Part shown: piece after piece, positions 21,544 through 36,600 of the stretch
Layout: each line of letters opens with the position of its first letter
Position numbering within the stretch: the stretch's first letter is position 1
DNA from: Chrysomallon squamiferum
Taxonomy: Eukaryota > Mollusca > Gastropoda > Neomphalida > Peltospiridae
Reading direction: 5' to 3'
DNA: 64,000 bases
Assembly: GCA_012295275.1 (NCBI GenBank)
Contig: CM022679.1
Location: 22,370,110-22,434,109 of the forward strand
Made by a program: the position numbers and the translations under genes
Notes under the pieces: model-generated
Database searches by the model: none
The model's input: the letters and a program-made list of their open reading frames with translations, nothing else
Told to the model about the DNA's origin: nothing

Positions 21544-24500
21544 CTGCAAGACAAGGCAATTTTGTGATATTAAACATAACAGCAGCAACAACAATAATAA
21601 AACACCACCAAAAAGAGTAGTGAAATATTCCCCAATAAATAAAAATAAAATTAAGAAGATAACGAAACATGTAAGACCTCAGTCTAATACAAAACACTAA
21701 ACGGAAGAATAATCATGAGCAACTGTTTGAAAAGCACACAAAACTTCAATGTTTGAATAAAGCTTAGTAACTTATTCTGAAGTCCATAAAAAAGAAAGAA
21801 ACGGGAAAATAATTAAATCTAGTCGGGATATTTCGTACAATGCTAATATTATAAAGACGTACACAACTGCTTTAAGTATATAAAATGTATTCAAATTATC
21901 GGGCTATGTCATGCTACCCGGTGTTTGCAAAACGATTCAGCTGTGACAAAAACAGTCTTCACAATCCTGGCTTAAAAAAATTATTAGTCCATGACCACTT
22001 CTATTTCAAGATATATTTATATGCTTCATACCTTCAATCAAAAAATAAAGATAATTATTTGAATCCTGTTAAAAAGGGTTCAACAGTAGAATAACAGAAA
22101 TAAGAATGTTTTTAAAAATTACATAAAATAACTTCAGAAATGGCTAAAATGTTCTAAAGTGTATTTATTTAATCAACACTTTAACCCATTGATTATCAGG
22201 TCACAAATTCTTCAGCTAAAATTAAAATTACACTAAAACACTGGACTGAAGCATAACAATACAGAAGCAACCCAAACATTAGTTATGTTACAAATAATAT
22301 ATCCCCTCTCTTTTGTAATGCAATTAGTCTTATTTAGAACATTAATCATGAATCTATTACAGATTAATATCTGTGTGTAACAGAAATAAAGTTGATTTAG
22401 ATTTGATGTTATGTCCACTGCATACTTACACCTGTTTCAACTGCCTCGGTTGGTGGGGGTTTCATGCTAGAGTTCCACATACTTGGTATGTTGTCTCCAC
22501 CTACCCGTGGGTTGAACATGGGAGGTACGGGATAATGTCCTGGGACACCATTGGGGAACATTGGCATCATGACTGGAGCACTCTTTTGGAATGAGAATCA
22601 AGAAGAAATTATTTTAGCAACAAGTTACTGAAACTATTACCTTATAAATAAAAGAATATACCAATAAACACACAATTTAATATTGTTATAAAAAAATATC
22701 TTTAAGAATGCATTATAATATAAATATTTTAATATAAAAGTATAAACAATCTTTGACCTAAGACATATATACACAAATGCTGTAATTAATTTGTATATCA
22801 ATGGACAACATTCTGATTTTAAAAGCATTTTATTCTGATTCAACTTTTAATGTACTGTTAACAGCCAGAATGTGTTCTTATACTGTAAATTACATAACAT
22901 TCATTTTCACATTAACATCATACAATTCATCACTGTTTAATGACCACATATCAATGATGATATTTACTGAATTTTTAAATTATTTATTTATTTATTATTA
23001 TTATTTTTTCAAACTTTAAAGAAACCATAGGACATTCTGTAATTATTTTTTTATCAGTTAGGCAAATTTTAAGATAATTATATTTCTTAAAAACCTGGAA
23101 ATTCGCTTCTGAAGCAGGATCTACAGGGAGACTATCGGAGAATGAATTGCCATCTGGATTATCAGTGGGTGTGCAGTCGACATCTGCAGCCGAGTTCATG
23201 TCGTAAGCCATGTTCCCTCCAGTTATCACAGACGAGGTTATCACCGATGCCGGAATGGCTGCTGATGACATCAGGGGTGATGTAGTCGGCGTCCATTCAT
23301 TGTTCAACTCTGGATTCAAAGCCCACAGCTTCCCATACTCTCCTACAGCTGCAATGTTTGTACCAGTGGGACCAGGTGCTTTTCGATGCAATCGCTCACC
23401 ACCTATAGGTCTGGGAACTCGCCTGTCATCCATGGCATTCTTAGAAACATCATTTATATTTAGAGGTGGAGTGAAAGGAGGCATTGGGGAGGGGGCCTTT
23501 GGAGGACCTATTGGTCCTGGTCCATCTAAATAAAAGAAATTAAAAATATTGTCCAAAACCTGAAATATTCTTGCAGACAAAGAAACAATTCTTTTTTATA
23601 AAAACTATATTTATATATCCTTTCTTATAAAACTGTGTTATGAAGTATGTATACAATCACTCTGCTTAAATTAGAAAAAGAAAAGAAATAATAAAAGAAA
23701 AGTTACCTGCTTGCATAACCGACATGGAAGGTGCACTGTTCGGTCGTGGATGAGGAGGCATAGGAGACAGATTCCTGGACAGCATTTGAGGAAATCCTTG
23801 CACTGGATTGGGAGTCTGACCCTGACCTGGAGGCTGAACTGGACCTGGACTGGGACCCTGCAAGCCTTGGGAGGCCATCTGCTGACTCAGTTGAGAGGCC
23901 ATCTGCACGATATTGAAGTTAGGCTCATTCTGGTTCATGCCTGCTGGTGGAATGAAACCTCCTGGCTGGGGAGGCAAGCTATTGAAGGAGGTCTGGTTCA
24001 GCAGCTGCTGGGTATTGAACAGAGCCTGCAGAGTTGCTGATGGGAGTCCACTCAGGGACTGGGATGGAGGAAAGTTGAGGGGCATTCCAACTGGTACACC
24101 ATTTAACATCGGACCCATGTTTGAGGCAGCAAGCTGGAAATCAGGAGCATTTGGATTCAATGTGCTTTTTATCTCAGGCAGAGTCATTGGCTGGTTTGGC
24201 ATGCTGTACTCTTCTTTTTGACTAGAAGCTGATGACAAAGAGTGTTGACTCAATTCTAGTGGGGTTCCTGACGAGCTGCGAGGTGATAAACCACTTGGAG
24301 TAGAAGGATTTGATCTTGGAGACATGCCTGTTATGCTACCACGGTAACCAGGAGTGCGGTTGATGTCTGTCTCATTCTGTAAAGGCAGTTGAAAATTTCG
24401 GAACCCAGCTTTTGTTGGTTCCTGCTCTTGTCGGAACTGGGGTGAGGATGTTCTACCTGGTTTATAGCCTGGAGCTTTGGCTTGCAGTGCTGGGTCTATT

Positions 24501-27500
24501 TTGTTTTCCATTGTTGAGAGAGCTGCAGCAACAGTGGCAACAGTATGAGAACTTGCCAGTGTGGACACCACCCCAGCAGCAGCTACACTGGCAAAATTCA
24601 TTTTGTCTGAACTGTCTTCTTTCTTGCTCAGTATGTAAGTGCTGTTGAAGAAATTTTTGAAAGGAGTGTAGTCACCAGGTGTTGATACCGAGGTGGATGT
24701 CAGCTGTGAGTTGACATTGTTCATGCTGTTCACATGGTTGGTGACAATAGGAAGAGGCTGTGGGTCAGATTTGGCAGCAGCAGCAGCAGCAGTCTGAGGT
24801 CGCTGTAGAACCTTTATGCTTCCTGGCACAGGGTTTTTAGCCAGTTTGACAGTTGAGGAGGTAGTGCCACGTCCAGATGTTATGGTAGCACTTGTTGACA
24901 CAATCTTCATCGTGGACGAGGAACTGGTATAGGACACAGTTGTGTTGGTGAATGTTGCCACAGGAGATGTTGAATTGCGTCTGTCAGGAAACAGCTGTCG
25001 AGGGACATTCTTGTCCCCAATCCCAGGCACGGGGGAGCCAGTCTGACCTTGGTTAGATGAAGACATCTGTTTCTGAGGGCTTCGTCTTGGTGATGAGGGA
25101 GCTGCTTGAGTTGGATGTGGATTCTGCCAAATCATCGACTGCGATACCGAATTGGATCCTGAAGACTTAGCACTGTTGGAGGCTTGACTGGAACTAGAGG
25201 CTCTACTGCCACCCAAATTTTTCGACGACTTGGTAGATGTTCCACTCTGGGAGTAGACTTGAGATGGGATTGGATCATTTGATCCAGGTGATGTTACACT
25301 GAATGTCCCAATTGCAAAATCCCCAATGGTCACAACAGAAGGAGCCTTCTCTGGTGGCTTGGCTTTGCCTCGAGCAATTATTTCTGTAAGTTCCTTGTCT
25401 GGTTCTTGAACAAGTGCCATTATCAGGGCCTGAGCCTGTCTGGTGCTCTCAGCTGATCCTCTGCAAGAAACACAAGTTAACATTTTATAATTTACAATCT
25501 CCATAATGAAAGACATCAACATAAATAATTTAAAATGCCAAACCAAACAGTGTTATGCAGACTGTTGTACATTATCATAAAAAATATAATTCTTTACTTT
25601 ACACAGGCTAAAAAAAAACTCTTTAAAAATAACTTACTATTTAAAAAAGCCATGCTTCCTTATTACTTAATAAATATTTTAAACAGATTTTTTTTACAAA
25701 ATGTGCATTAGAATTTTGGAAAATCCTTATTTAAATGCTGCTCTTACTTGATGGTGATAGTTCTGTCTCCTGAACCTTTTGGTTTCTCCACCTCTACATG
25801 TGCTCCCGACACCTCTCGGATGGCATTGATGTTGCACCCACCACGACCTATAACTCGACTGATGGCACTTGATGGAACAAGCACCCGCTTGGACCTGGGA
25901 GTAGAAACAGAGTGCCTATGGGGCAATTAGCTTGAAACTCATGAATAAGGAGAAGTGGGGAAAGATTTTAGTGAACAAAAGAAAAAAAAAAAGAAAAGAA
26001 GATGAAATTTATAAAATAAAGTTTGTGATTCCTACAATCTACTGCCACATCATTACAGAAATCATCAAATCAAAATAAAATGTTAGATCAAAGATAAGCA
26101 TATTTACAACTGTTTTTAATTATGTAAAGTAAATAAATAAATAAATAAAATAAGAAACAAACAAACGAAACAAAAAATCCACGAAGCCTCCCCAATAAAA
26201 AACCAAAAACAATGACAAATTATTATATATTCAACCTAACAATTCATACTAACAAAAAGCCATAATCAATTAAAAAAATTGTAATAAATAATAAAACAAA
26301 TAACTATATAGCAATCCTAGCCTGATAGCAGAATAACAAGTGTCAGTAGGACATAATTTTTTTGCTAACAGAAAGACACATCACACTGACACTCACTTTC
26401 TTACAACTTCTTTCCAGCCCTCTTCTTTCTTGCTACCACGTTTTGGACTAGCTACTACTGCTGATCCTTTCAGAGAAAGAGTATTGGGTGATGTGTCAAT
26501 AGAACTGATTTTGTCAGAGGTGGAGTACGATGATTGTTGTCTGAAAACCCATTTTAAAATAGAATAAAAAGAATATGTATATATATATATATATGCATCT
26601 GACAGTGTTGTTAAGCAGACAAGCAAAACAATAAACAAACATGACAAAGACAAATACGTATGTACAGTTATCACAGCTTTAAAGTAAATGGCAAAACAAA
26701 GTTTAACAACTGTGCTTAATGTTACTATGAATTAATGAAAACATTTAAAGCAAAACCATACACCATGAAACAAGAGCATGGACATTAATATTAATTTAAG
26801 AAATCATTCGGTACTGTTAAATAACAACAATAAACAACAAAGATGACTTACACATTATTCATTTTCTTTTTCTCCACACTCTTGGTAAGCTTCTGAATTT
26901 CTTTCTCAGACATTTTCATGTTATCAGGAATAGTTCCGAACTCATCTAGATCACCAATAGCTAATAAACATAATAAAATAATTAAAAAAAAAGAAAGTAA
27001 GCTACACAAACATGTAAAATATATTGTAAAGATATCTGCAGAATATATTAATTTCTGTTACTTTTGTTGCCAGTTAAATTTTTCTGAATATTCTAAATAT
27101 TGTATTGTTCTATTATAGACACATTCTTTCTCTTTAAATTAAAAAACAGTCTATAACAAAACTTTCATATCATATAAGCTGTTGTGCTAAAAACAAAAAT
27201 AAAAAAATAAAAAGATAAAAACAGATAAAGATCTGCCATCCTACCTGTTGTACTGACTGGTTTTATTAAAAGATCGTTCTTCTTTTTACGGTTCTCTGTC
27301 CGCTCCCTGTTTCGTTCTCTATGGTGATTGCTGTGCCCGTGAGATGTAGGACTGACCACCACTGTCACAGTGCTGGTGGTGATCACTGGTGTCACCACTG
27401 TCGTGACATTGCACACGATTGCAGGTACACGTGGAGAACCCATGTCTGATGGGGGGGTGTCCCTGTCCCTGTCTCGAATCTTGTTTTTCTTGTTCTTCTT

Positions 27501-27651
27501 TGACTCGAGACTGTTTGAATTGGCGGCCGAGGATGCATTTTTGTTAGGTTTGGTTCCTGCAGGTTTTGGTTCTTGGTTGGTTGAAACTGTTTCAGTTTCT
27601 GTGAAAATAATTAAAACATTTTTGAAAAAGAAATATTATTTATCTGGTCTA

Positions 27652-27682
<31 letters not shown>

Positions 27683-30600
27683 CACATGTTTGTAATTTTA
27701 TCTACCAATAAATGAATAAAACAACAGACTAGTTAAAGGTGAATAAACAACTTTTAATCTTCGATTTATATTTATAAAATAGTATATATTTCCACAAAAT
27801 GGAAAAAAGTGTAATTAAAAAAAGATGAAATAGAGTTTTAACAATTACTTCCAAAATGTTACAAAATCCTGGTAAATGTATCTACTCATTTCTGAAAACA
27901 CCCAAGTTACAAGGAAGCAGAAGAAATCATAATATATTAAAAAAGTATGGTTCTTAAACTGTGGTTTCAAGTAATATAGATACTTACTTATCTCAATGAT
28001 AGGTGGAGGTGGTGGCAACTCTTCTGGAACAATTTCTTCAACTTCATTATACTCCACTACTTCTGCACTTTCAGGTTCTGGTGAAGAGTTCTTACTGCTA
28101 TGAAACAGAAAGAAAAAAACTAACTTTATTTACCTGTTTTTCTTAACCAGTCTTTGCTAATGTTAAAGTAGGACAATAAAGAAACTATCTCAATAAGATC
28201 AAGTTTTATTTTTTGTTGTTGTTCTTGCTGTGATGTCAGTGTTAAATGGCAGTATCCTCAATATTCAAATCTGTCTGTTAGGAATTGCAATATTTAAAAC
28301 AAACAAAAACACCTCCAAAAAACAAATATATTGGAAAGAAAAATACATTACACTTTGCATTTTGTCATTTTGTCAGAATCATAAAGCATTATCAGCAAAA
28401 TTTGATCGACAGACAAGAGACGAAAAAATATTTACTTCAAGTGTTCTAAAATGAACTTAGAAGCATACAAAACTATCACCTGTAAGCATATAAAATATAT
28501 CTAGCTTATTTGTTTGGTATACTAAGCTACTCACCTCGATTCTTTTTCTTTCTCCAGCTTCTCTTTACGTTTTCTCTTGCGACGCTCTCGTTTCTTCGCT
28601 GCTTGGGCCTTCCTGTTCTCTTCCACCTGTCTCTCCTTGTCAATCTCCTCCAATAGGATAGTGGCGTTTTTATTGGCCTCAGCAGCCTGTCGATCCTTGG
28701 CAGTTACTATGGTCTCCATGCACTGCTGACATTTCTTCTGCAATTCCTGTACAACAGAAGAAGAAAACCATTTTAAGAGACTATTTTAAAATATATATAG
28801 CATCTTAAACTAGTTAAAAAACAATGCAAAAAATCTATAAATGAATTTAAAAAATCTTAATAGTTGTTTTCAGTGAATTGAACAGTGTGTCTTCAAAAAA
28901 AAAAATTAAATGCTAAATTCTGTAGCAGCATGGTAGTCATGTGTTACAATATAAAATGTTGTTCGGAATTATAAATTTTTAAAGGAACAATAAATAAAAA
29001 ACATATAATTTTACACTTTAAGTCTAATGATTAAACAGATTCAACAAAAACACAACCTCAGTCCTTAGTTTCTAGATATTAACATTATCCCCTCCAACCC
29101 CCCCCCAAAAACCAAACAATTTAAATAACCGTAAAATGTCTTCCATTTTACCCACTTACCTTATCATTAACAGTTGCTATATAGCGCTGTAGCTCAGTAT
29201 CTGATGGAAACTGACTGACATGTTTCACCATCCACTTAACAACTTTGACATGTCCTTTTCTAAATGCAGCCATCAAACAGGAAACTTTGCGATTGTCTTG
29301 GCTGTCAATGTCTGCTCCAGCTGATACTAACAGCTGTACCACATCTAGATGACCACCTGCATTAAAAAAGATAATACAAAAATGAAAACAAAACAGAAAG
29401 GAAAGAAAACAAATATATCTGGAAGAGGTGAACAATATTGAATCTAAGGTTACAGCATTGTATTGAGGATATGAGTAAATGCTGTAAAGAGTAGCAACAA
29501 AAACAAAGACACTTGAGAGAGAGAGAGAGATTGTTTGTGTGTGTGAATAATGAAACAAAGTGCAATAAAAATAAAAAATAAAACCATGACATTTCTTTAT
29601 TGTTGATTACATTTAAATTTTAAGAAAACATATTCTTGCTTGTTTTCACTCACAAGTTTAACCTATTTCACTTACCATTACATGCTAGCCAAAGTGGAGA
29701 ATTGCCCTTCTTGTTTTTCACATCAACTGATGCCCCCCTGAAACATTTGCAAATGGGTAAGAAATTGAAATATAAGCATTTGATCTTCATGCTTTCTAAA
29801 ATCTACTTGAATTTTTTTGGCCTCTATCTGTAAATCAGTTCTTGATGCCCATGAGAGTTGTTAATAACATTTAAAATAATAAAGGAAAAAATACCAAAAG
29901 TTTTTAAAAATTAAAATTACTTTTTAATTATGGAATATAATCAATTAGCTAATTGTGATTTTATCAAGCTGACAACTATTATATAAATAATCATTAATAA
30001 ATATGCATCTATTTTACATATTCAGCATACTGATATTTTTTCAGAAATGTATAGATTACAACCGTATTATTGTTACTGACACCTGTATTTTAACATCACT
30101 CTCACCTATTAAGCAACAACTCGACAAATCGGTAATGGCCTTTATCTGCAGCTATTGTCAGTGCAGTATCACGGGATGATGGAACTGGTGGAGCATTTAC
30201 GTCAGCCCCTCTCTCTAACAGAACACGCCCAACCTCTACATAACCCCCTGATGCAGCCTCCATTAGTGGTGTTAAGCCAGTCTATTAAAGTTATAAAACA
30301 AATTTAAATACACCTTTGACCAGAATTTTTTTTTATCTGTAACTGTGTTTTTAAAAATATTGCTAATGATGGGGAAATAATATGTGATATATATAAAAGT
30401 GTAAATGTTTTTCATATTTATAAACCATGGAATGTATTAAGCTTTATTAAAGAACTTTCTAAATTTCATAGTCGCACTAATCAAAATTCAAAAAAATTTC
30501 AGTATGTGGATTTATTTTCTTTCTTGCTTTAGAATGCAACAATCTGAATCTTTTTTCATGTTTGTGAGTGTTTATCTCACATTATAAAATACATACAATG

Positions 30601-33600
30601 CAAATTAAAAGAAAAAAAAGAAAAAAAGAATTTTTGGTTTTAACAAACAAAAACTAAACAATGTTCTCTACCTTTGCTCGATGTTCAATATTTGCTTTGC
30701 GGTCAACCAGTAAGCTGACCACTTCATGTCGACCCTGGAAACAGGCCAGAGTGAGTGCAGTGTTTCTGTTGGTTTCAATCTGAGCATTGATATCACTGCC
30801 CATGTCCAGCAGCAACTTGACTGCTGCAGTGTGACCATTCATTGCGGCCAACATCAGTGGTGAAATGCCCAACTTACTGCCTGTCCTGCAAAATTAAAAT
30901 CATCTGTTAACAGTGATACGAAGGAATCAGACCTGGATGGAGTTGAACAGTACCCGTTCATTATCGAATTTGACATTTATGTTATAAGATTATATCCTGG
31001 AAATTGACCTACTAAGAGATAAGAAAGAAAAATAATAATAAAGAAAATGATAATTAATAATAATAATGATAATAAAAATAATAAGTATACAAATAAATAA
31101 ACCAATAAGTAATTAACTAATAAAAATAAAATAACTATATTAATAAACAAATAAATTTAAAAATAAATATGAATATTTTCTAGAAGTCACATACCTAGAA
31201 TTGATCTCTGCCCCGTGAGACAACAGAAGTTTGATGATATTCACGTATCCTCCAGAAGCGGCAAGACTCAGTGGGGTGTAATCCGATACATTCCTGTGTT
31301 CCTTGTTAGCTTGCTTTGCCAGCAGCAATTCAACAACCTGAAATAGAGCCAATGAAAAATTCTTTTTAACATGTATTGAAGAGTTCAAATATATGTTATC
31401 AAAAATCTTAAAAGCTAGCATGATAAGTGCTATCGCATGAAGATATTATGGAATACTTATTCTTTTTATGATTACATATAAATACACTAGCCTCTTACCA
31501 TTCTCTGAAATTGATTATCATGTTTATAAATACTCTATACACACTAACCTCGTATCTTCCACCAGAGCAAGCAAGAGATAAAGGGGTGTCCTTTGTTCTT
31601 TCAGACTGGGCTTCAATGTCAGCGCTGTTGTCCAGCAGAATCTCCACCACATCAACATGTCCAGCTGTAGCAGCAAGAATCAGTGGGGTGAAACCTGCAG
31701 AATGTACAGAAATACAGATAATTAATATTATTGCATTTATAAAAATAAATAAATAAATTAAAAACAGAAATTTTATTTTGTAAGTGAAATAGATTTTATA
31801 TAGAGACTTAACAGAGATAAATGAATAAGATTACACAAGTTTTATTTGCTTAATTTTTATGCTGAAAAATCGAGAAATTGCTTAGTTCCCAGTGTAACTG
31901 AAACTTAACATTACTTGATTTACAAACCTTTCTTATCACGGTGTTCAATGTCTGAGCCTTTTGTCAGCAACAGATTCACAAGCTCAGCATGGCCGCCAGC
32001 ACAGGCCAGGGTCAAGGCTGTATCGTGATTGCTCTCCGTTTCTGCATCGACATCCACTGAGGAGTAGAGTGGAGTCAGACTCTGTGGTGACGCTGGTGAT
32101 GGGTTAGGTGTCACTGGAGTTGACGGAGGTGGAGATGTCATAACAGGAGCGTTTGGTGGGACGGCCACGTCGTCGACTTGGTTTTGATTGGGACGCAGTT
32201 TGCGAGGTTGTTTGTTGTTTGGATTGGCCGGTTGTTTGAGTTTGTTAAGCTGCGGTTGGAGGAGATGTTGAGGTTGCTGCTGTTGCAGATGCTGAGCTTG
32301 CTGCTGTTGTTGAAGGAACTGCTGCTGCTGCTGCTGAGTCAGCGACTGTGGGGTCTAAATAACATGGAATTTTTTTTTTTAAATAAAAAATACTCAAAAC
32401 AATTCAAAAAACAAAACAAAAATAAATTATAATTTCTATTGCATAGCACACTAAATTAAAACAATTTTAATTAATAAATATCTATAGATTTTCACTACGT
32501 TTTATTTCTGTGTGTAATTTATTTATCCAGAAAATCAAACTGATCAGTGGTTTTCAAACCACAGGTTAGTAAATTTACAGTGGCCTATGTCTAATTTAAT
32601 AAATAAATATATAATAATGAAAAACCAAGAACAAATGAAACCAAAAAAACCCACTTAGTTTAGAGATGAGTGTATTTTCATTTATTATTTTAAGTCTGTT
32701 GGGTAATGAACAAAAATTGAAAAAAACCACTCCAAATAATTATATTATTTATAGATAAACCTGACAGTAAAGCAATTAAAAAAAAAAAAAAAATAATAAT
32801 AATAATAAAAAGTAGAGATTATCCATATGATTTTAACTATAATAATATAATAAAAACAAAAAACAAATAAAAATATATAAATTTAAATTAAAAAAAAGGA
32901 ATAATAAAATTTAAATATCACCTGGAGATAATCTAAATGTTTTTGACTGCCATAAATAATAATAATAATAATAATAATCATAATCATAAAATGGAAATGT
33001 CACATATAGATTTTATAAATAGTTTTACCTGAAGTGCTTGTTGTTGTTGTTGTTGGGTGTTGGGAAGGAGGTGGTGGGGCTGGGTGAACTGCTGGTTGGT
33101 GGACAACTGCTGTTGGTAGGACGGCTGACTCAACACATGTTGTAGCAACTGCTCCTGCTGCTGGGCTGTCAGCTGAAGCTGAGGGAAGCTTAATGGCTGC
33201 AAGTGCTGTTGCTGTTGCTGAGCTAATACCTGCAACTGCTGTCGCTGAGCCACTTCTACCGTCATTTGTGAGGTAACTGTCGACTGCATAACATCTTGAG
33301 ACTGAGTTCCTAAAATTTAAAAAACTTCTACTTGTTTAAGAACCAAAACAAACACTAAGAAGCATAGCACTTTTTTTTTTATTAATTAATTTCGAATTTA
33401 AACAGACAGAAACACACATGAAAACTAGAGTAATTTTGAGTTTGTCTTTAAACATTTCTAAAAACAAATTCTACATTTTTGTGTACATAATCAGGTTCTT
33501 ACCAGGGATAACAGTTCTGTTTTCCTGTACAGCCATCATTGCCCCATTGTTTTGATTCAGCATATTGTTTTGTCGCAGGAAAGCTTCAGTGTAGTGTGGC

Positions 33601-36600
33601 AGCAAGGACTGGGTGATTGCTGTTAGTTCTTTTGGCAACTGGGACGTGATATCATTTGTAAGTTGCAGATCAGAAGCCTCAACATCCAAGACATTCTGAG
33701 ACTGACTAGAACCATCAGCTTTCTTTTTACCTTCCTCTGCCTGTCCTTTACCCTGTGTCACACTCTTTGCTTTCGTGGCTGTCTGCGCCAGAAGCTGTTG
33801 TTGGTGTTGCTCCAGCTGCTGTTGGGCACTGAGCAGAAGTTGTGCCTGGGCTTTCTCCTGCAGTTCTCGTTCCACTTTCTGCAGTTCTTCGAGAATCTGC
33901 TGCTTTCTCAAGATCTGTTCCTCTTTCGATGCAGTTGTCGTGTTGATCAGTTCCTTGGCCATGATGTTGTTGATGATGGCTTCCACTTTTTCTGTTGCTT
34001 TCTCGTCTCCCAGTTCTGCAAGGAAATTGCCATCATGTGTGGGCTGCTGCAAACCTTCTGCAATCAATGTATTACTGAGCTTGGCAAACTTTCCCTCACC
34101 CTGGCCATTCAGGCATCTTTTGGCTAGAGTTTTTTGGATATTCTGGCGAACCTGTTCTGGATTTTTCCCTAAATAATTTTTGATACTTAATTTTTATACA
34201 ATTCAACAACAACAAACTACTGCTAAAAAAAATAACTTTATAATCTATTTATAAAAGATACTGGTATATATATATATATATATTTTTATATATATATATA
34301 TATATATAGCAATACCTCAAATTGACTTTTGTTATCAGATGAGGTAAATTTATTGTGGAGTGTAACATTTTAGCTACATTGAGATTACATTTGATAAACT
34401 GCCATTTTCAGAGTATCTTTGATTGTCCACGACATACAATGGAACCTCCATATTGAACTCTTTTTTAGAAATATATTAGGTATGATGCTATTTTGCTGTA
34501 CATTTTAGCTACAATTAATTGTTATTTCATTTTATAAATTTCAATGTGTTTTTGGCTGTCCTCGACATTTAATGGGAACCTCCGTATTTGACTTTCTTTT
34601 TAATGTATGTGTGGCAGTACAGGAAAACCCACCAGAAATTGCTGGGAGTTTTATGAAGACTAAAGGCCAAAATAAGTTATTAAGTCACAGCTAGTTTGTT
34701 CTGACAGTTTTTGCTTATATTATCATAAGAAGATTAAAGTTTATTGTCCTAAAAGGAAAATTTAATACATGCACTATAAAATGTGTTTTTTGGTTAATTT
34801 TGTATGTTTAATTAAATCTATTTTAATAAATTTTCTAAAAAAATAAAAAATAATAATTAAAAAAAAAAAAAAAAAAAAAAAAAATGTTTTTAGATTTTAC
34901 CACATTCTGAGTATCTTTTTTCATTGTCTATATATACATGTCACATATCACTATAATGGTTGTGAAACTACCTATGACCCCTACTGCCACTAAGCATAAA
35001 CATATTGTTTACAATACTATTGTGCATTCTGCCAATCATTTTCAGTGTCACATTTTTCATAAAATTTACTAACATTTGTAACAGTATCAAAACTTATCGA
35101 CTTAGAATAGAGAGAAACAGCTAAAAATATTTGTTTTGTTTTATGTTATACGAGATTGCTCTTTTTTCACTTCTTTTTCTCTGTATCGAAAACTATTTTC
35201 AACATGTATTCAACATGGTTAAAACATTTAATAAATAATAAAATCGTTACTGTTTTAGATGATGAAACATTTTTCAAAAGTTTAGTTTTTCTGCAGTTTT
35301 GTCTGAAAAATGTCTATCTTCTTTTCCAAACAGAAAATATCAAATACTTAAAAATGATTTTAACTGGTAATTAGCTACAGCTTTCAATAATGTCAAACCC
35401 CAAACATTTATTTTTGCCAATGTGAAGGGTTTTCCTAGACTGCCACATACATGACATATTTTTACTAGTTTACAGCAGGAAAAGCATTAGCATTTTAGTA
35501 AATGTATTTAAAAATAATACCTGAAAAATTTGGTATAAAATTGGTCTTTGGAAGCTGAGAATCTGGCTCACTGGGAGGAACGATGTTGGCTAAACCCTGA
35601 ACTGGAACTCTGGGCTGGAATAACAAAAGTTAAAATGTTGCTAAAACTGAAATTACACTAAAATGTTTATAAAAATAGTTTTAACAAATAATAATATCAA
35701 TTAATCATTATGTTTTTAAAAACTTGGAACTGAAAATATTGGTTTATATTGTTATAAACAAAAGGTAAATGAACACATTTTTTTTTTTCTGTTCTAAAAA
35801 GTTACCTATTTTCATATTTTACTGTTTTTATTATTTAACATATTTTATTTTATTTGGCAGAAGACCCGTGGGCCAATACCTCATCTGTATTTTGTTCATT
35901 AGATGCAAGCTGAACATGTTCTGGTGAGTTGACAAGATGATGGTTAGGCCATTCCAGCAGAAGTTTCACAACCTGGGTATGCCCTCCTTTTGCAGCTTCT
36001 ATCACCATAGTGGAGCCATCCTGAAAAACACAAAACAAAAACATTGTAATAAAGTTACCCAACAAAATGGTGTATTCAAAGTAGGTATTTTGAAGATTTT
36101 TAACTCCTAATATTAATAAAAAAATGTTTAGAAGATGTCAGTATTTTTCTAAATGTTTAAACAAAATTGTGTAATGACATCTAAATTTGGCAGATCTTTC
36201 GTACTGTAAAATAATAATAATAATAATAATAATAATTTACAATTCTCATTATTATTATATTTTAAATTTGTTATGATTACCATTCAGAATAAAACGAAAT
36301 TACTGCTGTTTGTATTTATTGGTTTCTTTATTTCCACAACGTCAACAGCAGCCTGAAATAACTTTCAAAACTTTGCTAAAATGATTTTTGTTAATATGCT
36401 TTAAACATTAATCAATAATAATAAAAAAAGAGTTTAGATTTATAATCATATAGATATTTATCTGAAAATAAACCACTATACCTTTAGCTTGTGGCTGGAA
36501 TCTGCACCATGAGCTAGTAACAGTTCAACCACTGCCAAGTGACCCCCAGCACAGGCAAGAGACAATACTGTGTGGTCATTGGTTGTTGTTGCCCTGTTTA

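Noticed and set aside
23210-24648. Plus-strand open frames opposite Mask exons 30-31
   Set aside because: Shadows of a GC-richer, stop-poor coding exon on the other strand.
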